NCBI GenBank assembly: GCA_041389885.1
Contig: JAWKRB010000049.1
Span: 1 to 38,889 of the forward strand
Reading direction: 5' to 3'
DNA length: 38,889 nucleotides
Source of the DNA: JAWKRB01 sp041389885
Lineage (GTDB): Bacteria > Myxococcota_A > Polyangia > Polyangiales > Ga0077539
How positions within the stretch are numbered: the stretch's first letter is position 1; the number at the start of each line of letters is the position of its first letter. Shown here piece after piece: positions 24,201-33,700 of the stretch. A program made the position numbers and the translations under genes. The notes below the pieces were generated by a model. The model searched no databases, was not told the origin of the DNA, and saw only the letters and a list, made by a program, of their open reading frames with translations.

Positions 24201-24630
24201 GGTGAACTACGGGAGCTACTTCTACCCGACGCCCATCACGGGCGACAACACCGCCTCGACGGTGCTCGTGGGCACGAGCGCGCGCTCGAGCACCTGCGGC
24301 GGGTCGGCCTCGGGCGAAGACACCCGCTGGTTCGTGACCTGCGGCGCGCAGACCTCCCTCTTCAGCCTCTGCCCCCGTGACAACGGCACCTGGACCCGCA
24401 CCATCGGGAGCACCAGCTACGACCCCGCGATGTACGTCTTCTCGGGCGCGACCGGCGCCGAGGCGACCTGCAACGACGACGCGACCACCTGTGCCGGCAC
24501 CGGCGGCGACACGCTCAGCTACGGCTCGCGCATCGAGACCACGATGAACCGCGGCATCAACATGGTCGTCGTCGACGAGCGCGTGCAGCCGAACGGGATG
24601 CAGTACACGCTCCGCTACGTCGTGCGCTGA
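21298..24630 (+). CDS. Large lipoprotein with PPC-like and Cys-rich modules (paralogue 1)
   Basis: This 1110-residue protein has the signal VNVRRYWLWVVPALALNAC (lipid Cys 19). An acidic linker follows, with VVDTDTG and MSTDSGVVDTDAG repeats. Two copies of a roughly 390-residue block come next. Each has a PPC-like beta domain (YYRFTLTRREVVSVNTYGSTYDTTVAL, then GTYLVAVGGFSSNTGNFVLNFHH), a second beta domain (TGPENTYWFVTCPSF to VYVDGFGSGSGDYSVALSFG) and Cys-rich units (LCSTACRDLQSDASNCGACGNAC). A final pair of beta domains ends in NYGSYFYPTPITG and GINMVVVDERVQPNGMQYTLRYVVR. PPC domains are usually appended to secreted enzymes, but no catalytic domain is present. I infer an adhesive or structural envelope protein. 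The next gene is its closest relative. Confidence 0.85.
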   Translation: MNVRRYWLWVVPALALNACSQASGGGGTFDPDASFTDDVLFGDDVVVKVDVVAPDVAQPKDVVSVEDVVSADVVVEPKDVVDTDTGVVDTDTGVVDTDTGMSTDSGVVDTDAGMSTDSGVVDTDAGMSTDSGVVDTDAGMSTDSGAVTAPANDLPANALTLNLATPVVTVMGSTAGATTQGACGAAGEVYYRFTLTRREVVSVNTYGSTYDTTVAFTDAMGAQLTGACNDDSTCGGLQSQYTAVLDAGTYLVAVGGFSSNTGNFVLNFHHLPVGNGPAVQVTNTAAGVRTYTGTTSGTGTVTQSCGGGATGPENTYWFVTCPSFVSTSLTASTCGGATWDTVVEQRSTNRTAAVCSDDGTPGCGVRSRAAGTLAAGAALHAVYVDGFGSGSGDYSVALSFGDCATGQNLCSTACRDLQSDASNCGACGNACPTGQTCNAGVCRVACLMGETLCGSTCVNTASSVTNCGACGTACAAANGTPSCVASACGVASCNAGYGNCDGNAANGCETNTATSVTHCGACGNACATGTNCVAGACVGGAPPNDLAANAIALDLTSPAVTVTSSNANATTQGSCGNAEVYYRFTLTRREVVSVNTFGSGYDTTVALTNATGAQLTGACNDDSGCGGLQSRYTAVLDAGTYLVAVGGFGTNTGAFTLNLHHLPVGNGPATEVTNTAAGVRAYTGTTSGTGTVTQSCGGGAGPENTYWFVTCPSFVSTSLTASTCGGATWDTVVEQRSTNRTAAVCSDDGTPGCGVRSRAAGTLAAGAALHAVYVDGFGSGSGDYSVALSFGACPTGQNLCSTACRDLQADVNNCGTCGNVCAAGQSCVAGACMSAAPANNNFANATALTLGAGETRVTGNTTGATFDGAAGCGTSPNVWYRVTLTGSEVLYADTAGSAYDTRLYLADATGALVANTCNDDAGCSTGGFTSPLQSRFAVVVPAGTYYIAVGGLGSTTVGAFTLNVQHIPVNYGSYFYPTPITGDNTASTVLVGTSARSSTCGGSASGEDTRWFVTCGAQTSLFSLCPRDNGTWTRTIGSTSYDPAMYVFSGATGAEATCNDDATTCAGTGGDTLSYGSRIETTMNRGINMVVVDERVQPNGMQYTLRYVVR
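21535..21714 (+). repeat. Tandem 21-bp and 39-bp repeats in acidic linker
   Basis: Three 21-bp units encoding VVDTDTG (21535-21597) are followed by three 39-bp units encoding MSTDSGVVDTDAG (21598-21714). The period is a multiple of three throughout, so copy number can vary in frame. They form the spacer between the lipid anchor and the folded domains. Confidence 0.9.
22243..22498 (+). repeat. Near-identical internal duplication, other copy at 23413-23668
   Basis: About 256 bp recur 1170 bp downstream within the same gene. By eye there is only one mismatch across the aligned block (CCC versus CGC around 22378). The surrounding parts of the two 390-residue modules are less similar, so this part was homogenised recently or is under strong constraint. 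Confidence 0.85.
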
Positions 24631-24651
24631 TCGCCCAGCACCTCACCCCGC

Positions 24652-24693
24652 GCGAGCAGGGCCAAGACCCTCTGACGTCTGGCCCGCGCTCGC
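24652..24693 (+). terminator. Hairpin after the 24630 stop, no U-tract
   Basis: An interrupted inverted repeat has GCGAGC pairing with GCTCGC, GGGCC with GGCCC and AGAC with GTCT, with one- or two-base bulges and an 8-nt loop. It sits 22 bp after the stop of the first paralogue. There is no run of T, so a Rho-independent role is uncertain. Confidence 0.45.
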
Positions 24694-24881
24694 TCCCCTG
24701 AGCGCCTCCTCCGGCGAGGCACTTTGTCGCGAAGCGCCGCGAGCCCCAGGCACCGCCCCCCGTCCGGCGGACCGCCGACTTCTGCATTTTCCGAGGTTTT
24801 TCTCCCTTTCTCACCCCACGCCAGGGCGGCGAACGGGGTAGGGTCGAGACGTGCGGCATCGACGACGCACCCTTTCCTCTT

Positions 24882-24887
24882 GAGGAG
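24882..24887 (+). promoter_or_regulatory. Shine-Dalgarno fixing the GTG start at 24895
   Basis: GAGGAG lies seven bases before GTG 24895, mirroring the first paralogue. The 264 bp between the two genes also hold the hairpin at 24652 and an AT-rich stretch around 24780-24810 that could carry a promoter, but no clear -35/-10 pair is visible. Confidence 0.75.
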
Positions 24888-24894
24888 CACCTAC

Positions 24895-27800
24895 GTGAGA
24901 TTCACATCAAAATGGCTTTGGATCGTCCCTACGCTCGCGCTCGGCGCGTGCAGTGAGGGCACCGTCCCCGCGGATCCTGATGCGTCGCTGACGGACGACA
25001 TCTTCCTTTCCGACGACGTGGTCGTGAAGGAAGACGTCGTCGGCGCAGACACGACCCAGATCGAGGACGTCGTCGAGACCGACGGCGGAGTCGTCGACAC
25101 CGACACCGGCGTGGTCGACACCGACACTGGCGTGGTCGACACCGACACCGGCGTGGTCGACACCGACACCGGCGTGGTCGACACCGACACCGGCGTGGTC
25201 GACACCGACACTGGCGTGGTCGACACCGACACCGGCGTGGTCGACACCGACACCGGCGTGATCGACACCGACACCGGCATGAGCGCCGACTCGGGCGTGG
25301 TCGACACCGACACCGGCATGAGCGCCGACACCGGCGTGGTCGACACCGGCGTGGTCGACACCGACACCGGCATGAGCGCCGACACCGGCGCGGTCACCGA
25401 CACCGGCGCGGCGGATTCGGGCATCACCGCCCCCGCCAACGACCTCCCGGCGAACGCCCCGACGCTCAACCTCGCGACGCCCGTCGTGACGGTGATGGGC
25501 TCCACCACCGGCGCGACCCGCCAGGGCGCCTGCGGCGCCGCGGGTGAGGTGTACTACCGCTTCACGCTGACCCGCCGCGAGGTGGTGTCGGTGAACACCT
25601 ACGGCTCGACCTACGACACCACCGTCGCCCTCACCGACGCGATGGGCGCCCAGCTCACCGGGGCGTGCAACGACGACTCCACCTGCGGCGGGCTCCAGAG
25701 CCAGTACACCGCGGTGCTCGACGCGGGCACCTACCTCGTCGCGGTCGGCGGGTTCAGCTCCAACACGGGCAACTTCGTGCTGAACTTCCATCACCTCCCG
25801 GTGGGCAACGGCCCCGCGGTGCAGGTGACCAACACCGCCGCCGGCGTGCGCACCTACACCGGGACCACCTCGGGCACCGGAACGGTCACCCAGTCCTGCG
25901 GCGGCGGCGCCACCGGCCCTGAGAACACCTACTGGTTCGTGACCTGCCCGAGCTTCGTCTCGACCCCGATCCAGGTCTCCACCTGCGGCGGCGCGTCGTG
26001 GGACACCGTCGCGGCCCAGCTCAGCACCAACCGCACCGCCGGCGTCTGCAACGACGACGGCACGCCCGGCTGCGGCGTGCGCTCGCGCGCCGCGGGCACC
26101 CTCGCCGCCGGCGCGGCCCTGCACGCCGTCTACGTCGATGGATACAACGGCGGCAACGGCGCCTACAGCGTCGCGATCTCCTTCGGAGCCTGCGCCACCG
26201 GGCAGAACCTCTGCAGCACCGCCTGCCGCGACCTCCAGAGCGACCCGACCAACTGCGGCAACTGCGGCACGGCCTGCGCGATGGGCCAGACCTGCAGCGG
26301 CGGCGTCTGCCGCACAGACTGTCCGACCGGGCAGACGAACTGCAGCGGCGCCTGCGTGAACACCGCGACGAACATCGCCAACTGCGGCGCCTGCGGCCGC
26401 GCCTGCACGACCACGAACGGCACGCCGTCGTGCGTCGCCAGCGCCTGCGGCGTCGCGAGCTGCAACGCGGGCTACGGCAACTGTGACAGCAACGCCGCCA
26501 ACGGCTGCGAGACCAACACCGGCACCAGCGTGACGAACTGCGGCGCCTGCGGCCGCGCCTGCAGCGCCGCCAACGGCACCGCGTCGTGCACCGCGGGCTC
26601 CTGCGGCGTCGCGGCCTGCAACACGGGCTACGGCAACTGCGACGGCAACGCCGCCAACGGATGCGAGGTCAACCTCCGCACCAGCGTGACCCACTGCGGC
26701 GCGTGCGGAAACACCTGCACCGCGCCCACCGGCGGCTCCGTCGCCTGCACCAACGGCGCGTGCGTCCAGTCGTGCCCCGCGGGTCAGAGCAACTGCGGCG
26801 GCGTGTGTCGCCCGACCGGCGCGTCCTGCACCAGCGCTGGCACCGGCGGCTGCGCGACCACCGGCACGATCATCTGCTCGGGCACCACCACCCGCTGCTC
26901 GGCCACCGCGCCGCGCACCAGCGGGAGCTGCACCAGCCCCGCGGGCGGCACCTGCAACACGAGCGGCACCTGCGTCTGCGCCACGGGGCAGACGGCCTGC
27001 TCGGGCACCTGCCGCAACCTCCAGACCGACAACAACAACTGCGGCGCCTGCGGCCGCGTGTGCGGCGCGGTCAACGGCCTGGCGACGAGCTGCTCGGCGG
27101 GCGTCTGCCGCCCGATCAACGACACCCGCGCCAGCGCCGTCGCGCTGACGCTCAGCACCGGCGAGCGCACCGTCACCGGCAGCAACACCAACGCGACCTT
27201 CGACGGCCCGACCGGCTGCGGCACCAACGTGCTGAACGTGTGGTACCGCGTGACCCTCACGGCGCGCGAGATCCTCTACGCCGACACCGCGGGCTCGGCC
27301 TTCGACACCCGGCTCTACCTCGTCGACAGCAACGGCGCGCTCGTCGCGAACACCTGCAACGACGACGCGGGCTGCTCCGCGGGAGGCTTCACCAGCACCC
27401 TCCAGTCGCGCTTCGCCGCCGTGCTCAACGCGGGGACCTACTACATCGCGGTGGCCGGCTTCGGCTCCACCACGGCGGGCAACTTCACCCTCCACGTGCA
27501 GCACATCTCGTCGACCTACGGGAGCTACTTCTACCCGACGCCCATCACCGGCACCGCGACCACGACCTCGACCGTGCTCGTCGGCACGAGCGCGCGCACG
27601 CCGACCTGCACCGTGGGCCCCTCGGGCGAAGACACCCGCTGGTTCATGACCTGCGGCGCCCAGACCTCCCTCTTCAGCCTCTGCCCCCGCGACGGCGCCA
27701 CCTGGACCCGCGCCATCAGCGGCACCACCTACGACGCGTCGATGTACGTCTACTCGGGGCAGAGCGGCACCCAGTCGAGCTGCAACGACGACGGCGGGAC

Positions 27801-27945
27801 CGACTGCGCCGGCACCGGCGGCGACACGCTCAACTACGGCTCGCGCATCGAGGCCACGATGAACCGCGGCATCAACATGGTCGTCGTCGACGAGCGCACC
27901 CGCGCCAACGGCATGCGCTACACGATGCGCCACATCATCCGCTGA
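24895..27945 (+). CDS. Large lipoprotein with PPC-like and Cys-rich modules (paralogue 2)
   Basis: This 1016-residue paralogue of the preceding gene has the signal VRFTSKWLWIVPTLALGAC (lipid Cys 19). Nine VVDTDTG-type repeats follow, with MSADSG/MSADTG variants. One PPC-like block comes next, almost identical in DNA to paralogue 1, then a longer run of Cys-rich units (CSTACRDLQSDPTNCGNCG, CSGACVNTATNIANCGACG, NGCETNTGTSVTNCGACG and others). The C-terminal beta pair matches the other gene (NVWYRVTLTAREILYADTAGSAFDTRLYL, YGSYFYPTPITG, GINMVVVDERTRANGMRYTMRHIIR). It has one PPC block instead of two but more Cys units. The function is unknown; an exposed fibre or ligand-binding protein is an inference from the repeats and lipid anchor. 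Confidence 0.85.
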   Translation: MRFTSKWLWIVPTLALGACSEGTVPADPDASLTDDIFLSDDVVVKEDVVGADTTQIEDVVETDGGVVDTDTGVVDTDTGVVDTDTGVVDTDTGVVDTDTGVVDTDTGVVDTDTGVVDTDTGVIDTDTGMSADSGVVDTDTGMSADTGVVDTGVVDTDTGMSADTGAVTDTGAADSGITAPANDLPANAPTLNLATPVVTVMGSTTGATRQGACGAAGEVYYRFTLTRREVVSVNTYGSTYDTTVALTDAMGAQLTGACNDDSTCGGLQSQYTAVLDAGTYLVAVGGFSSNTGNFVLNFHHLPVGNGPAVQVTNTAAGVRTYTGTTSGTGTVTQSCGGGATGPENTYWFVTCPSFVSTPIQVSTCGGASWDTVAAQLSTNRTAGVCNDDGTPGCGVRSRAAGTLAAGAALHAVYVDGYNGGNGAYSVAISFGACATGQNLCSTACRDLQSDPTNCGNCGTACAMGQTCSGGVCRTDCPTGQTNCSGACVNTATNIANCGACGRACTTTNGTPSCVASACGVASCNAGYGNCDSNAANGCETNTGTSVTNCGACGRACSAANGTASCTAGSCGVAACNTGYGNCDGNAANGCEVNLRTSVTHCGACGNTCTAPTGGSVACTNGACVQSCPAGQSNCGGVCRPTGASCTSAGTGGCATTGTIICSGTTTRCSATAPRTSGSCTSPAGGTCNTSGTCVCATGQTACSGTCRNLQTDNNNCGACGRVCGAVNGLATSCSAGVCRPINDTRASAVALTLSTGERTVTGSNTNATFDGPTGCGTNVLNVWYRVTLTAREILYADTAGSAFDTRLYLVDSNGALVANTCNDDAGCSAGGFTSTLQSRFAAVLNAGTYYIAVAGFGSTTAGNFTLHVQHISSTYGSYFYPTPITGTATTTSTVLVGTSARTPTCTVGPSGEDTRWFMTCGAQTSLFSLCPRDGATWTRAISGTTYDASMYVYSGQSGTQSSCNDDGGTDCAGTGGDTLNYGSRIEATMNRGINMVVVDERTRANGMRYTMRHIIR
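25090..25278 (+). repeat. Nine tandem 21-bp units (VVDTDTG)
   Basis: Nine contiguous 21-bp units encode VVDTDTG, the last reading VIDTDTG. Units differ only by scattered single-base changes such as ACC to ACT. The array is three times longer than in the paralogue. There are no unique spacers, so it is not a CRISPR array. Confidence 0.92.
25528..25965 (+). repeat. 438-bp block nearly identical to 21841-22278
   Basis: The block aligns without gaps to the first paralogue at an offset of 3687 bp. I count four mismatches by eye, and divergence rises at once on the right side (CCGATCCAG versus TCGCTCACG). It covers the PPC-like domain and the start of the second beta domain. Confidence 0.88.
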
Positions 27946-28006
27946 TCGCTCCCTCCCGCCTCCTGGGGCTCCCCCCTCCTGGGCGCCCCTCGCGTCCCCC
28001 TCCCTG

Positions 28007-28027
28007 AAGCGCCCGCGCGGCGCGCTT
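28007..28027 (+). terminator. Weak hairpin after paralogue 2
   Basis: AAGCGC pairs with GCGCTT across a 9-nt loop, followed by T-C-A. It lies in the 117-bp gap before the VCBS lipoprotein. The stem is short and the T-tract absent. Confidence 0.3.
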
Positions 28028-28062
28028 TCACGCCGCGTCGATCCGTGATGCGATGACGGGTG

Positions 28063-30660
28063 ATGTTCGCGCGCCGATGGATCCCGCTCCCCTTCGCCCT
28101 CCTCGCGTGCAGCGCCCACGAGACGCCCACCGTGGTCCTCGACGACGCGGGGGGCGCCCTCCCCGACCGCGCCGAGGTCGCGGCGATGGACGCGGGCTTC
28201 ACCTTCGACGTCGCGCCCCTCGACGTCCCTCCCCTCGACCTCGTCACCCCGCCCGAGGACCGCGGCCCGTCGATCTCGTGCACACGCAGCGAGGACTGCG
28301 ACGGCGGGCTCTGCGTGATGGGCGTCTGCGCCCGCGACAACGGCCCCTGCGCGACCCAGGACGACTGCGCCGACGACTCCGCGTGCGAGCCCACGCTGCG
28401 CCGCTGCGTCCCCAACGCGCCCGGCGCCCGCGACACCACCTGCACCCGCGACGTGCGCCCCGGCGTCTTCGCCCCCGCCGTGCAGTGCCGCTTCAGCGAG
28501 GCCCCCGCGGGCGACCCCTACCCCGAGCACCTGCACGTGCTCAGCACGCCCATGGTCGCCGACCTGCGGATCTACCGCGCCAGCCCCGACGACCCCGCGC
28601 GCCCCTCGATCATCGCGGTCTTCGACGACGGCGCCGACGGCGGCAACGAGCTCCCCACCGGGGTCATTCGCATCCTCGACGGGCGCACCTGCGCGCAGCA
28701 GGCCGTGATCACCGCCCAGCTCACCTCGCACTCCTCCCCCGTCGCCGTGGGCGACCTCGACGGCGACGGCACCCTCGAGATCGTCGCGTTCAAAGCGGGC
28801 GGCGGCCTCGTCGCGTTTCGCTGGGAGCGCGACGAGTCCGCGCCCGACGCGGGCGCGCCCGCCGACGTCACCCCGAGCGAAGACGCCGCCGACGCGACGC
28901 CCGATGTGCCCCCGCCCATGGCCCCCGCGGGGCGCTGGGTGGTGATGTGGCGCTCGTCGCGAGACGGCGCGCCCTTCAACCCCACCGGCGGGGGATGGGC
29001 CGGCCCCACCCTCGCCGACCTCGACGGCGACGGGCGCACCGAGGTCCTGCGGCACGGCATGGTCTTCAGCGGACAGACCGGCGCGTACCTCGGCGGCGAG
29101 AACGCGAGGACGCAGCTCCAGAGCTACTCCGCGGGCGCCTTCAGCGTGGTGCAGGACGTCGACGAAGACGGCGCCCCCGAGCTCGTCACCGGCGACGGGG
29201 TGTTCCTCTGGGCGCCCACCACCCGCGAGTGGTCCCGCGCGCCCTGGTCCATGCGCTCGAATTGCACGGGCAACGGGTGCGGCGAGGGCCACGTCGCCGT
29301 CGCCGATTTCGGAGACTTCTCCAGCCCGAGGTTCCCCGACCCGAGGTTCCCTGAAATCGCCGTAGTCTCAAGAGGTTACGTTCGCATCGACACCCTCGAG
29401 GGACGCACGGTCTTCGGCCCCGTCGCGCTCCCCGGCGGGGGCACGGGCGGCCCGCCCACGGTGGCAGACTTCGACGGCGACGGCTTCGCCGAGGTCGCCG
29501 CGGCGGGCGCCCGCGCGTACTCGGTCTTCGACCCCGACTGCGGCGTGCCCAGCGCGTCGCGAGTCGGCGCGCGGTGCCCGACGGGGACCACCGACGGCGT
29601 GCTCTGGTCCCGCGAGTCGCAGGACATGAGCTCGAACGTCACGGGCAGCACGTCGTTCGACTTCGAGGGCGACGGGCGCGTCGAGGCGGTCTACGCCGAC
29701 GAGTGCTTCGCGCGGGTCTACGACGGGCGCAACGGCACCGTGCTCTTCTCGCAGCACCACTCCTCGTGCACCTGGTACGAGAACCCCGTGGTCGCCGACG
29801 TCGACGGCGATTTTCGCGCCGAGATCGTCGTGGGCAGCAACTTCAACTGCGGCTCGACCACCACCGGCATCAACTGCCCCGGCGTCGGTCCTCGCGGGGT
29901 CGACGTGCAGTTCGCGGGGGTGCGCTGCTTCAACGACACCGACTGCGCCTCGGGCGCCTGCCGCGAGGGCTTCTGCCGCTGCGAGCGCGACGAGGAGTGC
30001 TGCCCCACCGGCAGCGGCGGCTCGGTGGAGTGCACCTACGTCTGCGCCGCGCCCCCCGAGGGCACGCCAGGGACGGGCAACACCTGCCGCGCCTCGCGCC
30101 CCGTGGGCGTGCGCGGACTGCGGGTGTACGGCGACGTCGCCGACCGCTGGGTGGGCTCGCGCTCGATCTGGAACCAGCACGCGTACAACGTCACCAACGT
30201 CACCGACGACGGGCGCATCCCCCGCGCGAGCATGGTGCCGCCCAACTGGCGCGCCGCGGGGCTCAACAACTTTCGCACGAACGTGCAGGGCTCCGCCGAG
30301 ACCATGCGCGTGGCCGACGCGACCATCACCGGCGCCCGCTCGGTGTGCGAAGGCACCGGCGCGGCCACCCTCGTCGCGAGGCTCTGCAACCGCGGAACGG
30401 CGCCGCTCCCCGACGCGCTCCCCGTGGGCTTCTACGACGGCGACCCCTCCAACGGCGGCGCGCGCGTGTGCCTCGCCGAGAGCCGACGCGCCATCGAGCC
30501 GGGCGACTGCCTCGACGTGAGCTGCGCGTGGAGCGCTCCGCCGCAGAGCGATCCGCGCACCGTGTGGATCCTCGCCGACGACGGGCGCACGCGGATGGAG
30601 TGCCACGAGGGCAACAACCTCGGCACGCTCCCCGGGGTGGTCTGCCAGCCGCCGGGCTGA
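28063..30660 (+). CDS. VCBS/FG-GAP repeat lipoprotein
   Basis: This 865-residue protein has a short lipoprotein signal (MFARRWIPLPFALLAC) and an acidic/Pro linker. A Cys-rich segment follows (CTRSEDCDGGLCVMGVC, CATQDDCADDSAC). At least six FG-GAP/VCBS motifs lie from about residue 231 to 590: DLDGDGTLEIVAF, DLDGDGRTEVL, DVDEDGAPELVTG, DFDGDGFAEVAAAG, DFEGDGRVEAVYA and DVDGDFRAEIVVG. These form calcium-binding beta-propeller blades in known family members. A second Cys-rich segment (CFNDTDCASGACREGFCRCERDEECC) and a C-terminal beta domain resembling CARDB (ATLVARLCNRGTAPLPDALPVGFYDG, PRTVWILADDG) close it. ATG 28063 is chosen; a GTG lies immediately upstream. No catalytic residues are evident. 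It ends 57 bp before the fusion ORF. Confidence 0.87.
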   Translation: MFARRWIPLPFALLACSAHETPTVVLDDAGGALPDRAEVAAMDAGFTFDVAPLDVPPLDLVTPPEDRGPSISCTRSEDCDGGLCVMGVCARDNGPCATQDDCADDSACEPTLRRCVPNAPGARDTTCTRDVRPGVFAPAVQCRFSEAPAGDPYPEHLHVLSTPMVADLRIYRASPDDPARPSIIAVFDDGADGGNELPTGVIRILDGRTCAQQAVITAQLTSHSSPVAVGDLDGDGTLEIVAFKAGGGLVAFRWERDESAPDAGAPADVTPSEDAADATPDVPPPMAPAGRWVVMWRSSRDGAPFNPTGGGWAGPTLADLDGDGRTEVLRHGMVFSGQTGAYLGGENARTQLQSYSAGAFSVVQDVDEDGAPELVTGDGVFLWAPTTREWSRAPWSMRSNCTGNGCGEGHVAVADFGDFSSPRFPDPRFPEIAVVSRGYVRIDTLEGRTVFGPVALPGGGTGGPPTVADFDGDGFAEVAAAGARAYSVFDPDCGVPSASRVGARCPTGTTDGVLWSRESQDMSSNVTGSTSFDFEGDGRVEAVYADECFARVYDGRNGTVLFSQHHSSCTWYENPVVADVDGDFRAEIVVGSNFNCGSTTTGINCPGVGPRGVDVQFAGVRCFNDTDCASGACREGFCRCERDEECCPTGSGGSVECTYVCAAPPEGTPGTGNTCRASRPVGVRGLRVYGDVADRWVGSRSIWNQHAYNVTNVTDDGRIPRASMVPPNWRAAGLNNFRTNVQGSAETMRVADATITGARSVCEGTGAATLVARLCNRGTAPLPDALPVGFYDGDPSNGGARVCLAESRRAIEPGDCLDVSCAWSAPPQSDPRTVWILADDGRTRMECHEGNNLGTLPGVVCQPPG

Positions 30661-30675
30661 GCGCTGATCAGCGCT
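30660..30675. terminator. Perfect 16-bp palindrome at the stop codon
   Basis: AGCGCTGATCAGCGCT begins on the last base of the TGA stop. As RNA it gives a six-pair stem with a GATC loop but no U-tract. As DNA it could instead be a protein-binding dyad just upstream of the next gene. Confidence 0.4.
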
Positions 30676-30717
30676 GTGACCGTTGACCGGCGCGCGCCGC
30701 GGCGTTCCCATGGGCGC

Positions 30718-33700
30718 ATGGCGCGGGAACGATCGAGGCGGCTGATGGTGCTCCTGGCCCTCGCGACGCCGGCGCTCGCGCAGGCCGAGAACCACGTGGG
30801 GATCAACGTGCACGTGCCCGCCCCGGACCTCATCGACCTCTGCGCCAACGCGGGCGTGAGCTGGGTGCGCATGGACGGCGACTGGCTCTCCCTCAACCCC
30901 GCCCGCGGCCGCTACGAGTGGACCGCCCTCGACCGCAGCGTCGACGCCGCCCGCGCCCGCGGGATCCGCGTGTTCATCTCCCTCGGGTACACCCCCCCGT
31001 GGGTGCCGCGGGTCCCCCGCGCGCGCGCCGACACCGCGCCGCAGAACGACGAGCCCGCGACCAGCGACGAGTGGCGCACCTTCGTGACCGAGGCCGTGCG
31101 TCACTACCGCGCCCGCGGCGTGCAGCACTTCGGCATGTGGAACGAGCCCAACCTCGAGAGCTTCTGGGAGGAGGCCGCGGGGGTCGACCCGTACATCGAC
31201 AAGATCCTCGTGCCCGGCGCCGCGGCGGTGCGCGCGGCCTGCGCAGACTGCGTGGTGCTCGGCCCCGACCTCGCGCACCTCGGCGACTACCACCTCTTTC
31301 TTGACCGCGTGCTCGCCCGCGCCCGCGCGAGCCTCGACGTGCTCACGCACCACACCTACGGGGGCTGGCCCGAGACCGGCACGACGCTCTTCAGCGGCGA
31401 CAACTTCCTCCAGACGATCGAGACCCGACGCTTTCCCTTCACCCGCCCCGCCCTCCGCGAGGTGCTCGACGCGCGGGGCTACACGGGCGAGGTGTGGATC
31501 ACCGAGACCGGCTACCGCGCCCGCCCCCCCGGCGACGCCGCCGCCGAGGAGCGCCAGGCCATCTACGTGCGCCGCGCCCTCGAAGAGCAGCTCGCGCGCC
31601 CCTGGTGGACCCACACCTTCTTCTACGAAGTCATGGACTGCGGGGTCGATCAGGTCGGCTGCGACATCGACGGCTTCGGCCTCGCGCGCCCGCTGCGTCC
31701 CATCACCACGGGGGCGCGGAGCTTCCCCGCCGACTACCGCCTCAAGCCCGCGTTCAACACGCTGCGAGACTTCATTCGCGCGCACCCGGAGATTGTCTCC
31801 CGCGCGGCCCCCGCGGCCTGCGCCAACGGCCTCGACGACGACGGCGACGGGCGCGTCGACGCCGCCGACCGCGGCTGCTCGAGCGGGCTCGACAACTCCG
31901 AGTCCGACGATCCTCCGCGGAGGCGCGTCGAGGCCCTCGCGGTGGCCCCCGACGCGATCCGCGTCGACGGATCGCTCGACGACTGGTCCGACGCGGGCTG
32001 GGTCACCCTCGACCGCGACGACTGGGTCGGCGCCGTGCCCCTGCTCGTGGCGAGCGACGCGGGCGTGCGCTTCGCCGCGCGGTGGAGCGCGGGCGCGGTG
32101 TACCTCGCCGCCGAGGTCAGCGACGACCGCCACGTGAACGACAACGCCGACGACGCGCTCTGGGCCGGCGACTCGCTGCAGCTCGCCTTCGACGTCGCGA
32201 GGAACTACGGCGCCCGCTACGACAGCACCGACGACCACGAGCTCACCTTCGCCCTCGCCCGCGGCGCCCCCCGCGCCTTTCGCTTTCACGGCCCCGCCGG
32301 GACCAACGCCCTCGGCACCTGGGCCGTCAGCCGCGACGGATCGCGCACGCTCTACGAGGTCGCCCTCCCCCCCGCGGCCCTGCGCCCGGCGAGCTTCACC
32401 CGCGGGCTCACCGTGGGCTTCAGCTTTCTCGTGAACGACAACGACGGACAGACCACCGCCGAGGGCAACGGCCGCGAGGGCTGGCTGCAGCTCACCGACG
32501 GCATCGGACGCACCAAGGACCCGTACCATTTCGGAGAGTTGGTCCTCGGCGCCGACGCGCCCACCCCGCCCCCCGCGGACGCCGGCGTCACCGCGCCCCT
32601 CGACGCGGGGGTCGCCCCTCGCGACGACGGGGGGAACTCCGCCCCGGTCGACGCGCCCTCGGCCCCCCTCGACGCGCGCGCGGGCGACGCCGTCGATCTC
32701 CCCTCCAGCGGGTGCGGGTGTCGCACAAGCTCCAGCGGCGCAAGGGGATCGGCGTGGTCCCTCGCGGGCCTCGCGCTCCTCGCGGGGCGTCGTCGACGTC
32801 GACGCGGGCTCCTCGCCCTCGCCCTCGCGGCCCTCGCCTTCGGATGCTCCAACGAAGACGTCATCGACCCGAGCGCGGGGGTGGTGATCACCGACGACCA
32901 GGTCGCGTCCCTCGCCATCGTGCCCGAGGGGAGCTTCGACGGGACCCTCTCGCTCAGCACTGACGCGACGTCCGTAGGCCAGCGCTTTCGCGCCGTCGCG
33001 ACCGACCGAGACGGCCGGAGCGCGAACGTGAGCCAGCGCGCGCGGTGGTCCGTGGGCGGCGTGAACGCGACGCAGGCCCTTGCGCCGCAAGGGGATTTCT
33101 CCGCACGTGCGCCCGGTGAGTACACCGTCACCGCGACCCTCGGCGCGCAGACCGCGCGGGTCACCGTGCGCGTGCGCCTCGTGGGAGCGGTCGCGGTCGA
33201 AGGCACCCCGACCGGCGCCGACGTCCCTCCCGCGACGGGCTTCGCCGACCGCCCCGCGGCGAGCGTGGCGTACCCTCCCGACGGCGCGATCTTTCCGGTG
33301 AACATGGCCGGCGTCGAGGCGCACATCCGCCGCGCGCGGGGCGCGCAGAGTGAGTTCTCGCTGCGGCTCTCGAACGGGCTCGCGGAGCTCACCCTCACGG
33401 GCCTCTGCCGCGCGACGCAGCTCGACCCCGCGGGCTGCGCGGCGCCCGTTCCCACGCGGCTGCTCGCGGGCCTCGCGGCGGCGAGCGAGCTCGGACCGCT
33501 TGAGCTGCGCGCGACGGTGCGCGAGGCGGGCGGCGCGGGCGCGAGCGAGGCGCCGGTGGTGCGGGTCTCGTGGGCCAACGTGCCGCTGGAGGGCGCGCTG
33601 TACTACTGGTCCACGCGCATCGGAGAGAACACCACGGCGATTCACCGCATGGACCTCTCCCGCGTCGGCGTCGGCCCCGAGCGCTGGTACCAGCAGGGGC

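Noticed and set aside
25090..25278. CRISPR-like array
   Set aside because: The units are contiguous 21-mers without spacers and are in frame with a lipoprotein linker.
24907..29292. Antisense open frame of over 1400 codons on the minus strand
   Set aside because: It crosses three well-supported plus-strand genes and has only Ala/Gly/Arg/Val-rich low-complexity sequence with no domain or signal.
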